From Nostoc sp. PCC 7107 (GTDB lineage Bacteria; Cyanobacteriota; Cyanobacteriia; Cyanobacteriales; Nostocaceae), in contig NC_019676.1 of NCBI RefSeq assembly GCF_000316625.1, forward strand, positions 1,661,001-1,725,000: a DNA stretch of 64,000 nt, written 5' to 3'. Shown piece by piece: positions 29,108 through 36,688 of this stretch. A program made the translations under genes and the position numbers. A model generated the notes under the pieces. That model searched no databases and was not told where the DNA came from. It saw only the letters and a list, made by a program, of their open reading frames with translations. The first letter of the stretch is position 1. Each line of letters starts with the position of its first letter.

Positions 29108-29355
29108 CTTGGGGACTCTATCAATAAAGGTTCAACCCGTTCATGACCAACTAACCTTCGTGCATAGACTAAACAGGCTTGTACATCTTCACGTTCTAAC
29201 CAGGGATAAGCTTCTAGCAAAGTTTCAATAGTATCTCCTACTGCTAACATTCCTAAAATATGTTCAACAGCTAGACGACGACCTCGAATAATCGGTTTAC
29301 CGCCAAAGATTTGGGGGTTAAATGTGATTCTTTCTAGTAATGTTTGTTCGTTCAT
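29104..29355 (-). CDS. DUF433 antitoxin candidate
   Basis: An 83-residue DUF433 protein (ITFNPQIFGGKPIIRGRRLAV), a small winged-helix family usually paired with DUF5615. It probably binds the toxin and autoregulates the pair. Its stop overlaps the toxin start. Confidence 0.87.
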   Translation of the reverse strand: MNEQTLLERITFNPQIFGGKPIIRGRRLAVEHILGMLAVGDTIETLLEAYPWLEREDVQACLVYARRLVGHERVEPLLIESPR

Positions 29356-29518
29356 GGTTTATACGATGACATCTAATACAAGGTTTACCGAAACAAATAT
29401 TGGAGTCAAGGGAAATTCTGGACAGCAAATGATCATCGGTCATGGTCGTTGACCTCACTAGCCGCTTTTTCAGAAATGGGAGTAGTAGTAACTACCCCCG
29501 ATAGTTTAGAAATACTGT

Positions 29519-29725
29519 TTATGCGATCGCTTTTGACTCTACTACTAGCCGCCACTCTCGTCGTTGGCCTTCAATACGACGCTCTTCAAAAATATAACCT
29601 CGTTTTCTCAGAACATACATGGTTGCAGAGAATCGATGGCTAATTTTCTTGACCAGTTCCTCGGTAGAGTACCAGGAACCATCTGACATAAGCCGAAGCA
29701 TACGCTCTGGAAGGTTGTCTTTCAT
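29519..29725 (-). CDS. Small winged-helix-like hypothetical protein
   Basis: A 68-residue basic protein (LRLMSDGSWYSTEELVKKI, then a helix, then RGYIFEERRIEG) that looks like a winged-helix DNA-binding fold: helix, turn, recognition helix, beta wing. A good ribosome site (GAGGTGA) lies nine bases before its ATG. It is not part of the TA pair, which starts 160 bases downstream. The upstream gap has several palindromes that could be operators. Function is unknown. Confidence 0.6.
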   Translation of the reverse strand: MKDNLPERMLRLMSDGSWYSTEELVKKISHRFSATMYVLRKRGYIFEERRIEGQRREWRLVVESKAIA

Positions 29726-29761
29726 AAGAAATCACCTCAATCGGTTTGCGCCGAAAAAGTC

Positions 29762-29830
29762 GTGTTAGTGCTAACCTATGAGATACCACTCAACATAGGT
29801 GAACTGAAACGACTTTGTTTCGGTTCTCCT
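29762..29830. promoter_or_regulatory. Palindrome cluster upstream of the winged-helix gene
   Basis: GTTAG-TG-CTAAC (29764-29775) and ACCTATG...CATAGGT (29774-29800) overlap, followed by a GAAAC...GTTTC pair. They lie 40-100 bases before the 68-residue protein start and could be its autoregulatory operator. Confidence 0.35.
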
Positions 29831-29929
29831 GAATATAACACAAAACTGTCTGTAGGAAAAAAATGATAAAGTTAGCCTCGTGAGCAAAAAAATATTCACC
29901 GAGCTTTTTGAGATGTATACTAAAGAAGC

Positions 29930-30031
29930 CTTGAGACTACACCCTAATCCCTAGCAGGGATTGAAATTGTAGAAAAGATGTGATCAAGGCGTTAACATAA
30001 CTTCATGAATCCCTATCAGGGGTTGTAAGCC
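29930..30031. CRISPR. Two degenerate CRISPR-repeat-like elements (no true array)
   Basis: AATCCCTAGCAGGGATTGAA at 29946 and AATCCCTATCAGGGGTTGTA at 30008 carry the 7-bp stem and near-GATTGAAAC end typical of cyanobacterial CRISPR repeats. They are 62 bp apart, their 5-prime halves do not match, and the second copy is mutated. This is best read as a decayed or minimal array remnant. The rest of the 29726-30171 gap holds the palindromes and terminator listed separately and no gene. Confidence 0.4.
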
Positions 30032-30053
30032 AGAGTATACCTCTGGCTTTTTT
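30029..30053 (+). terminator. Rho-independent terminator after the repeat-like elements
   Basis: AGCCAGAG-TATAC-CTCTGGCT is a perfect 8-bp stem followed by a T-run. It would end a plus-strand transcript crossing the two repeat-like elements. Confidence 0.75.
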
Positions 30054-30171
30054 CGTACCTGCCTAGCGAGTAACATTGTGTTTTTTGGTATTGAAATTAT
30101 TGATTAACTTGGTATACATATAAAATAGCTAGAAATACTATTTATGTCAATAGTGTAATTACAATTTATAA

Positions 30172-31038
30172 ATGCCGAGAAAAAAAGAAACGATTACACT
30201 GTCAATTCCGCCGGGAACTAAGGAACAACTAGAAGCGATCGCTCGCCAACTCAATATAACTTGGGGCAAAGAACCGAGTATTTCGGGCTTAATAGTGGCG
30301 ATTGCACAACAGTCTGTAGAGGTCGGAAAGCCTTTCACGCTTGACTCTAACCAAGTTAATGCCTTACAACAAGCGATTAAAGCTTTGAATGATGCAGGTC
30401 ACATAGGAGAAGCGCAAACTGTACTTGCACTTTTACTAGAACGTGGCAATCTCGAAGCACCTCTTCGTCAATTGCTGATGAAACAACTTAGTCAACCTAT
30501 CCAAGAGTGGCGAAATACGATAGAAGAACTAACTAAAGCCAAACAGCCTTTCTACCTTCTCTATTCCAACTCTCAAGGTCAGGAATTAGATTACAAAGTT
30601 CGTCACGCTGAGGTGCGCTTTTTTGAGAAACGCTTTTATCTCATGATTTGGTGCGAAGAGACAGCAGACGTAGAAAACGATATCCCAGAATTACCCGAAC
30701 TTTGGCACAATCGTTGCTTAAGCTTTGAGCGAATTAAGTCTGTTGTACCTACTAGTGGTGATTGGCGGGGTGAACTTGACTATGTAAAAGTGCAATTACA
30801 CTTTCGGGGTTGGCTAGCCAAAGCCTATCAACCCAAAGAAGATGATATTGAGGATGACATGATTAATAATGTGCGTCAGGTTGTGCGGCGAGTAGCTAAC
30901 CCTTTCTGGCTGATTCGAGAAGTATCACGGTATTGGGAAGATTGCGTGATTGTATCACCTGAGAGTCTGCGCGATCGCCTCAAACAAAAACTCCTCACTT
31001 TATGCGATTTATATAATATCGAAACCAAGAGATTGTAG
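30172..31038 (+). CDS. WYL-domain regulator adjacent to type I-D cas genes
   Basis: A 288-residue protein with an N-terminal ribbon-helix-helix-like region (RKKETITLSIPPGTKEQLEAIA), a helical middle, and a C-terminal WYL-type domain (FYLLYSNSQGQELDYKVRHA, KRFYLMIWCEE, VVRRVANPFWLIREVS). Proteins of this kind are found with cyanobacterial type I-D loci; in Synechocystis Sll7009 is reported to affect crRNA accumulation of its I-D system. It is divergent from the cas operon, with the TA pair and small gene between. Ligand and target are unknown. A partial copy of its last codons follows the stop. Confidence 0.8.
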   Translation: MPRKKETITLSIPPGTKEQLEAIARQLNITWGKEPSISGLIVAIAQQSVEVGKPFTLDSNQVNALQQAIKALNDAGHIGEAQTVLALLLERGNLEAPLRQLLMKQLSQPIQEWRNTIEELTKAKQPFYLLYSNSQGQELDYKVRHAEVRFFEKRFYLMIWCEETADVENDIPELPELWHNRCLSFERIKSVVPTSGDWRGELDYVKVQLHFRGWLAKAYQPKEDDIEDDMINNVRQVVRRVANPFWLIREVSRYWEDCVIVSPESLRDRLKQKLLTLCDLYNIETKRL

Positions 31039-31118
31039 CACCAGAAAATGTGCGATCGCTTATCAAAGAAAAACTCAAAACCCTCTGCCAGCATTATGAT
31101 TTAGAAGTTAATTCCTGA
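31032..31118 (+). pseudogene. Duplicated C-terminal fragment of the WYL gene
   Basis: Twenty-eight codons beginning IVAPENVRSLIKEKLKTL and ending in TGA, offset to another frame. They resemble the true end of the preceding gene (IVSPESLRDRLKQKLLTL). It is a remnant of a second WYL gene or of a recombination that replaced the original tail. Confidence 0.75.
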
Positions 31119-31125
31119 TATAACC

Positions 31126-33606
31126 TTACCAAGGTAAACGCCCGGAATAATTATTTCCCCGGCGTTCACCTTCTATCTCCAAACGCTGTTTTAGCATTTT
31201 GTAGACTTCTCGTGCAAGAGTATCCAAGTTTTTTAATTCATCTACCGAAACAGCATCTTCATTCCTCTGTGAATCATGATTATTGTCCTCAATTGAATCG
31301 CTTGAAGTTGAATTTTCAAAGCGTGCTTGGATAACTTGCCCAGAAGTTTCAGGGTTTATAATATCAGCCTTTTTTGGAGTTTTAAAATGTTTTAAAACTT
31401 TTAATTTATTGTCCCATATTTTCTTATCTCGAAGCGGTTGTACAACCGTCTTCTGACTAACATTCTCAGCTTTACTTTCACCAAACAATTCAGCAATATT
31501 CGACCATGAATCTGGTATATCTTGTTCTGGTGATTTTTGGATATGGTGAGCAGGAGCATAAGAAATAGGAACAGAACGAGGTACATCCAGGGAGTCGATT
31601 TCATCTGTAACTTTAGGTGATACCAAGTTCAATGAGTTAGAAATAGGGTTAAAAATAGAAATATTTTTTAATACTTTAGTTAATGGGATATTGTCTTCTT
31701 TATATTGAGAATTTTGCTCTATATATTTATTTGATACACCATCAATTTTTGTATTATTACTATTTCTTGATGCCTGAATAATTTTCGATTCTGTATTAGT
31801 ATTTGTTAGGGTATTTTCTTCGGGTTTAAATGTTGTTGCCATGCTCTCAATTATTGAACTGCTAACAGAATCATTGTTGTCTCGTTTTTCTTGAATAATT
31901 GCTAAGTCTATGTCAGTATTTGATGTAGCGTTTTTAATTGCTGACGATGTTGTTACTAGACTCTCAATTACTGGACTTACAATAGAATTATTACTTTCTA
32001 ATTTTGCTTGAATAGCTTTTGAATCTGGGTCATTAGTTGATGCGAATGTTTCTGCTGGTGGTGATGTAGTTGCTAGACTCTCGATTATTGGATTTGCAAT
32101 AGAATTATTACTTTCTAATTTTGCTTGATTAATTGCTGAGTATAAGCTAGTAGTTGATGTGGCGTTTTCTGCTGGTGGCGATGTCGTTGATAGACTTTCA
32201 ATTATTGGACTTACAATAGGATCATTACTATCTAATTTTGCTTGAATAGCTTTTGAATCTACATCAGTGGTTGATGCGGATTTTTTTACTGCTTGAGATG
32301 TAGTTGCTAGACTCTCGATTATTGGACTTACAATAGGATCATTACTATCTAATTTTGCTTGAATAGCTTTTGAATCTACATCAGTGGTTGATGCGGATTT
32401 TTTTACTGCTTGAGATGTAGTTGCTAGACTCTCGATTATTGGACTTACAATAGGATCATTACTATCTAATTTTGCTTGAATAACTGTTGAATCTAAGCTA
32501 GTAGTTGATGTGGCGTTTTCTGCTAGTGGCGATTTCGTTGATAGACTTTCAATTATTGGATTTGCAATAGAATTATTACTATCTAATTTTGCTTGAATAA
32601 CTGTTGAATCTAAGCTAGTAGTTGATGTGGCGTTTTCTGCTAGTGGCGATTTCGTTGATAAATTTTTAATTATTGGACTTACAATAGAATCATTACTTTC
32701 TAATTTTGCTTGAATAACTGTTGATTCTGTAACAGTAGATGCTATGGCTGGTTGATGATAAACAGAATTACTAGTTTGTGTTTTTGCCTGAATAACTGTT
32801 GAGTCTGGGTCATTAGTTGATGCGAATGTTTCTGTTGGTGCTGATGTCGTTGATAAACTTCCAATTATTGGATTTGCAATAAAATCATTACTTTCTAATT
32901 TTGCTTGAATAACCACTGAATCGACATCAGTAATTGATGTGGCGTTTTCAGTTGATGGTGATGTCGTCGATAGACTTTCAATTATTAGATTTGCACTAGA
33001 ATCATTGCTATCTCTTTTTGCTTGATTAATTGCTGAGTCTAAGCTAGTAGTTGATGCTGTATGTTCTGGTGTTTGGAGTGGTATTGATATACTCTCTATT
33101 GTTGAACTTGCAACAGAATCATTACTGTCTCGTTTTGCTTGGATAATTGTTGTGTCTATGCTATTAATTGACGGTGTACTAATATTTCCGATCGCTTCAG
33201 GTCGATTTAAATTTATATCTATATTTCTTTTTGATAAAATTTTTCTGTTTACAGCAGAATTATTAGTTTCTAATTTGTGCTGAATAGTTGTTGTTTTTGA
33301 AGTGGTTTTTAGTGCTTCATTTGCAGTTGTTAGATTTGAATCATTGAAATTTTGTGAGGTAGATTCAGAAAAAAAAGGTGAATCTTGAAATTGATTATCT
33401 ATTATATTGGAATCTATCGGTTGTGAATGCAGGAAAATTGAGGGATCAAAATTGGATAGTGTTTTTGCTCCTAATGGTGATAAAAACTTGGGACTGATTA
33501 ATTTCCGTCTCCAAGGTTGATGAGCTAATAAAGGTTGCTTTATACCTAGATTTAAGTTTGGTTCTGAAGATTCGGAGGCAAAAGCTGGTGTCAGATTTTC
33601 TATCAT
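31126..33606 (-). CDS. Large repeat protein linked to a contractile-tail gene
   Basis: An 826-residue protein built mainly of about 13-15 imperfect 39-residue repeats, each starting VIQAKLDSNDS-like and continuing with PIIESLSTTS and a Ser/Thr-rich linker. Two neighbouring units are identical. The N-terminus (PWRRKLISPKFLSPLG) and C-terminus (LAREVYKMLKQRLEIEGERR, then SGRLPW) are not repetitive. No signal peptide or membrane segment is visible. IQAK-type linkers are seen in DUF4157 proteins of contractile injection systems, but that domain is absent. It lies six bases after the tail-tube gene, so it probably belongs to the same complex. Function is unknown. Confidence 0.75.
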   Translation of the reverse strand: MIENLTPAFASESSEPNLNLGIKQPLLAHQPWRRKLISPKFLSPLGAKTLSNFDPSIFLHSQPIDSNIIDNQFQDSPFFSESTSQNFNDSNLTTANEALKTTSKTTTIQHKLETNNSAVNRKILSKRNIDINLNRPEAIGNISTPSINSIDTTIIQAKRDSNDSVASSTIESISIPLQTPEHTASTTSLDSAINQAKRDSNDSSANLIIESLSTTSPSTENATSITDVDSVVIQAKLESNDFIANPIIGSLSTTSAPTETFASTNDPDSTVIQAKTQTSNSVYHQPAIASTVTESTVIQAKLESNDSIVSPIIKNLSTKSPLAENATSTTSLDSTVIQAKLDSNNSIANPIIESLSTKSPLAENATSTTSLDSTVIQAKLDSNDPIVSPIIESLATTSQAVKKSASTTDVDSKAIQAKLDSNDPIVSPIIESLATTSQAVKKSASTTDVDSKAIQAKLDSNDPIVSPIIESLSTTSPPAENATSTTSLYSAINQAKLESNNSIANPIIESLATTSPPAETFASTNDPDSKAIQAKLESNNSIVSPVIESLVTTSSAIKNATSNTDIDLAIIQEKRDNNDSVSSSIIESMATTFKPEENTLTNTNTESKIIQASRNSNNTKIDGVSNKYIEQNSQYKEDNIPLTKVLKNISIFNPISNSLNLVSPKVTDEIDSLDVPRSVPISYAPAHHIQKSPEQDIPDSWSNIAELFGESKAENVSQKTVVQPLRDKKIWDNKLKVLKHFKTPKKADIINPETSGQVIQARFENSTSSDSIEDNNHDSQRNEDAVSVDELKNLDTLAREVYKMLKQRLEIEGERRGNNYSGRLPW
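32219..32452. repeat. Perfect 117-bp tandem duplication in the repeat protein gene
   Basis: Two identical 117-bp units (start points 32219 and 32336) with the period continuing at 32453. Each equals one 39-residue repeat. Identity at DNA level indicates a very recent expansion. Confidence 0.9.
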
Positions 33607-33612
33607 ATACTA

Positions 33613-34116
33613 TTAATTACTAGAAAATGAACCTGAGCTATCGCGTCCAGACAGAATTGATGCACCGCCAGACCTTGTTTTATCAACTTTCAAGCCTTCG
33701 TAAGTTAAAGTTAATTCTTCAATAGCGACTGTGCTAGAGTCTGCACTTAAACTTGGTGCTTTCCATGAAATGGGTACAGCACCGATTAAAGTCCAACATT
33801 GCATGGTTTCGCCTGCTTGATTAAAAACTAAAATATTGACGTTACGTCGTTCTATTGCACCCGTTAAAATTTTATTGAGCCAATTCCAAAATGTTAGGTC
33901 ATCAGTAATGCCACGTTTGAGGGTAACATCAGAAAAATCTGCGGGATTTAACAATACTCTTTGTTGATTATTAACACCACCTTCAGCAAATTTTTCAGTT
34001 TTGATATTCACACCCAAGCCTTGGCATTCTGTAAAACATGCGGTGATATTACTTTCAATTTCTACATAAAATCTATTGGCAGTAACGTAGTTTAATTCTC
34101 GGCTAGTATTAGCCAT
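33613..34116 (-). CDS. Contractile-tail inner tube protein (gp19-like)
   Basis: A 167-residue protein of the T4 gp19/PVC tube family: ANRFYVEIESNITACFTECQG at the N-terminus, ADFSDVTLKRGITDDLTFWNW in the middle, and a C-terminal EELTLTYEGLKVD strand. Such proteins stack as hexamers inside a sheath in phages and extracellular contractile injection systems (eCIS). GGAG lies just before its ATG. Sheath, baseplate, spike and AAA+ ATPase genes are not in the window, so this is either an isolated fragment or a satellite of an eCIS elsewhere. Confidence 0.88.
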   Translation of the reverse strand: MANTSRELNYVTANRFYVEIESNITACFTECQGLGVNIKTEKFAEGGVNNQQRVLLNPADFSDVTLKRGITDDLTFWNWLNKILTGAIERRNVNILVFNQAGETMQCWTLIGAVPISWKAPSLSADSSTVAIEELTLTYEGLKVDKTRSGGASILSGRDSSGSFSSN

Positions 34117-34137
34117 TAGTCACTCCTAAGATAAGTT

Positions 34138-34281
34138 TTAAATTCGTTCTTTTTGTTGCTGTAAGTCGTCTTTCATGAGTTCATAGACTTTATCAGTCAG
34201 CTTCCATAGCAGTTGACGATCGCGCATTACTTTAGCTGCTAACTTAGCAAGTGCTTTTTGCTGATCACTATCATCGTTCAT
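34138..34281 (-). CDS. 47-residue helical protein upstream of the tube gene
   Basis: A short, charged and mostly helical protein (MNDDSDQQKALAKLAAKVMR, then LLWKLTDKVYELMKDDL). It starts at 34281 and ends 21 bases before the tube protein start. Small proteins next to the tube gene are usual in contractile injection loci. Its C-terminal helix matches the C-terminal helix of the 826-residue protein at the positions L..L...VY..xK..L....ER. Confidence 0.7.
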   Translation of the reverse strand: MNDDSDQQKALAKLAAKVMRDRQLLWKLTDKVYELMKDDLQQQKERI

Positions 34282-34361
34282 ATAGGAAAAATTTGAGAAA
34301 TAGATTTATATATATCAACAAAGTTTACATTATGACTACTAACCGATAGTATACTTCTTCT

Positions 34362-36581
34362 CTATTGATCATGTAGCGGTACTAAGCCAGTTTTCTCTAA
34401 TATTTGCTGTACTTCTGTGGTTCTCAGCATTTCAGCAAATTTTTGACCAATAGGCGGACGGCTGTTATCCCCTGGATATAATACAACTAATGGATAACCA
34501 AGTGGATAGCTACGTGTTTTAAAAACTTCAATATTAGGCTTATAACTGCCCTTATCATCACATAGATCAGTATTGGGATCTATTGATTTACCATTATCTT
34601 GTACTAAAGTTTGAACCGCGGTGTTATTACCATCTGCTATCGCTAAAGGATAAGCAGAACATTGACCAAATACTTGACTAAGTGTTGCAAAACCTATACT
34701 CCCTGTACGAGTAGTAATATCGTCTTTTTCAAAGTCATTCAATACTTGCTGAAGCATATTTATGGTAGATAAAGATGTGATATTAATTGTAGAGTTTTTT
34801 AAACTATGAAAAGCATTAATTGCGCTTTCACTCTTGAGTACTCTATGTTCAAATATTCTGATTGATTCTGCATCATTTGGTATGTAAAGTTTTACTGGTA
34901 AATCAGGTAGATTTCTTCCTTTTAATTGTTTCCAATTAGTAATTTTACCTGTATATAAATCTTGTATTTGCTCAATACTAATTTGACCATTCAATGCTTG
35001 AGGTAGACTTTGATCACGTTTTGAGTAACTAAAAGCCACAAATACAACTAAACCATCATAAGCAAATGCTTGATGTTTTAGTTCGGGACTAAATTGTTCA
35101 AACATATTAGCGATCGCAAAGTCTGTTTTGCCTAATTGAATATTAGCAATTACTTGGTCTATACTATCTTCTGGCTTGTAACTTAACTGCAATTTAGGCT
35201 GACTTGCTTTTAACTTTTCTTCTAGGGTTTGATTTTGCAATATCAAGTTGCTTTGTCTTCGGATAAAACTCCAAGTACTTTCTTTTTCCCCAGTGTAGTT
35301 AAATTTTCCCGCAGGTACACCAGTCACAGTTTTTAAACAACAAACTACAGGTTCTCCAACTAGAGTTTCTTGATATTTAAATTTTTGGAATAACCAAGCA
35401 ATTAATCCTAGAATAAAGATTGCCACTAAGATACTTAATATTAATATTGAAGGATGATAAAGTTTATTTTTATTATTTTCTGGTTTTTCGTTGATTATTA
35501 ATACTTGTCTAGGCAAAGCTTGATAAAGATTTAATAATGCTTGCCTTGCTTCCTCGGCATGATTAAATGGTAAATCAAACCCTAAAAGTTTGAATAAAAA
35601 AGCTTTAAAATCTGGAGTTACTGATTGCCAATATTGCTCTTTTTTTGGGTCAATATCTGAATCTAAGGTATTACCTGCTAACAGATAAAAAGCCACATAG
35701 CCTAAATCTACTAAATCTTGAGTAACAGTCGGAATAATATTTTTATTAGTTGATAAATCAAACAAATTTTCCCATAGAGCTAAATCACTTAAATGAATAA
35801 AAAACTCTTTGGTATCTGCCATAATCAACAGACTATCTAAATTAATATTACCGTGGGCGATTCCCTGTTGTATTTGTCCAGTTGGAAGACTAAATTTTTG
35901 ACCGTGGAGAAATTGTAGAGTTTGTAATACTTGGTCAAGAACACGGTACACATCCCTCTCTGACATAGATTGATTCGTAGTTGTCAGGTATTGTCTGAGG
36001 GTGGGATAAGCATCAATATTGCCATTAGTAACAAGATAGCAGCGTTCGGCAACTGGATCAGCGATCGCATCCCAAGGAAAATTCAAGCGAATATCTTGAA
36101 TTCTTCCATCAGCTAAACTTAAACCCGCCAGGCGTTCAAAGGCTTGTTTCCGGTCTCTAGTTTCCTCGGCGTTAAAAGCCTGTTGGGGTAATAAATATTC
36201 TTTAATAATTGCTGGTTGTTGGTCTGTTAGCTGAATTCCCTGATATAAACGACCTAGACCGCGATTTCCGATATAGTTATCAATGCGATATCGCCCTTTA
36301 TATCCTCGGAATTCAGTTTTTGGCGGGATAATTCCTGGAAAACCACAGTTTTGGCAGGTTTTAGCCGTAGGGTTTTGTTCTAGCGTTTTTTTTGGCCATT
36401 CGCAGCCTATAGGATTTCCCATCCAGCAGCGATATTTGCGGTAGATGACATCTACCTCCATAGCCGTTGGTGGTTGCAGAGTTACAGGTGTTACAAGCGG
36501 TTCCGGTTCTGTAACTGGTGGATTTTCAGCTTTAGAGAAAAATCTCTGAGGTAATTTGGCTTTGATTTGTTCATAAACCAC
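34362..36581 (-). CDS. Pseudokinase-membrane-PstS-like fusion protein
   Basis: A 739-residue fusion. Residues 50-80 hold a likely zinc ribbon (Cys52, Cys60, Cys76, Cys79). Residues 97-350 are a Ser/Thr-kinase fold in which the catalytic HRD is replaced by HGN (243-245) and no DFG is seen, although a Lys127 remains; it is probably a pseudokinase. One membrane helix follows (379-398), then a PstS-type phosphate-binding-protein domain (about 410-739, SIEQIQDLYTGKITNWKQL). The cytosolic part may sense or scaffold while the outer part binds a ligand. It lies 80 bases upstream of the 47-residue gene on the same strand. Confidence 0.8.
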   Translation of the reverse strand: MVYEQIKAKLPQRFFSKAENPPVTEPEPLVTPVTLQPPTAMEVDVIYRKYRCWMGNPIGCEWPKKTLEQNPTAKTCQNCGFPGIIPPKTEFRGYKGRYRIDNYIGNRGLGRLYQGIQLTDQQPAIIKEYLLPQQAFNAEETRDRKQAFERLAGLSLADGRIQDIRLNFPWDAIADPVAERCYLVTNGNIDAYPTLRQYLTTTNQSMSERDVYRVLDQVLQTLQFLHGQKFSLPTGQIQQGIAHGNINLDSLLIMADTKEFFIHLSDLALWENLFDLSTNKNIIPTVTQDLVDLGYVAFYLLAGNTLDSDIDPKKEQYWQSVTPDFKAFLFKLLGFDLPFNHAEEARQALLNLYQALPRQVLIINEKPENNKNKLYHPSILILSILVAIFILGLIAWLFQKFKYQETLVGEPVVCCLKTVTGVPAGKFNYTGEKESTWSFIRRQSNLILQNQTLEEKLKASQPKLQLSYKPEDSIDQVIANIQLGKTDFAIANMFEQFSPELKHQAFAYDGLVVFVAFSYSKRDQSLPQALNGQISIEQIQDLYTGKITNWKQLKGRNLPDLPVKLYIPNDAESIRIFEHRVLKSESAINAFHSLKNSTINITSLSTINMLQQVLNDFEKDDITTRTGSIGFATLSQVFGQCSAYPLAIADGNNTAVQTLVQDNGKSIDPNTDLCDDKGSYKPNIEVFKTRSYPLGYPLVVLYPGDNSRPPIGQKFAEMLRTTEVQQILEKTGLVPLHDQ

Positions 36582-36688
36582 GACGGAAACCCTTAGCGAT
36601 CGCTTTTATCTGTGGCATCCTACACTGAATTTTTGCTCAAAGCTATTAGACTTTCCGCTAAAATTTATCAAACCTCTGCATGAAAAAA

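Noticed and set aside
29726-30171. A functional CRISPR array
   Set aside because: Only two poorly matching repeat-like elements at a 62-bp interval; listed as degenerate rather than as an array.
33613-34281. Prophage remnant
   Set aside because: No integrase, capsid, terminase or lysis gene nearby; the tube protein with repeat protein fits a contractile injection context better.
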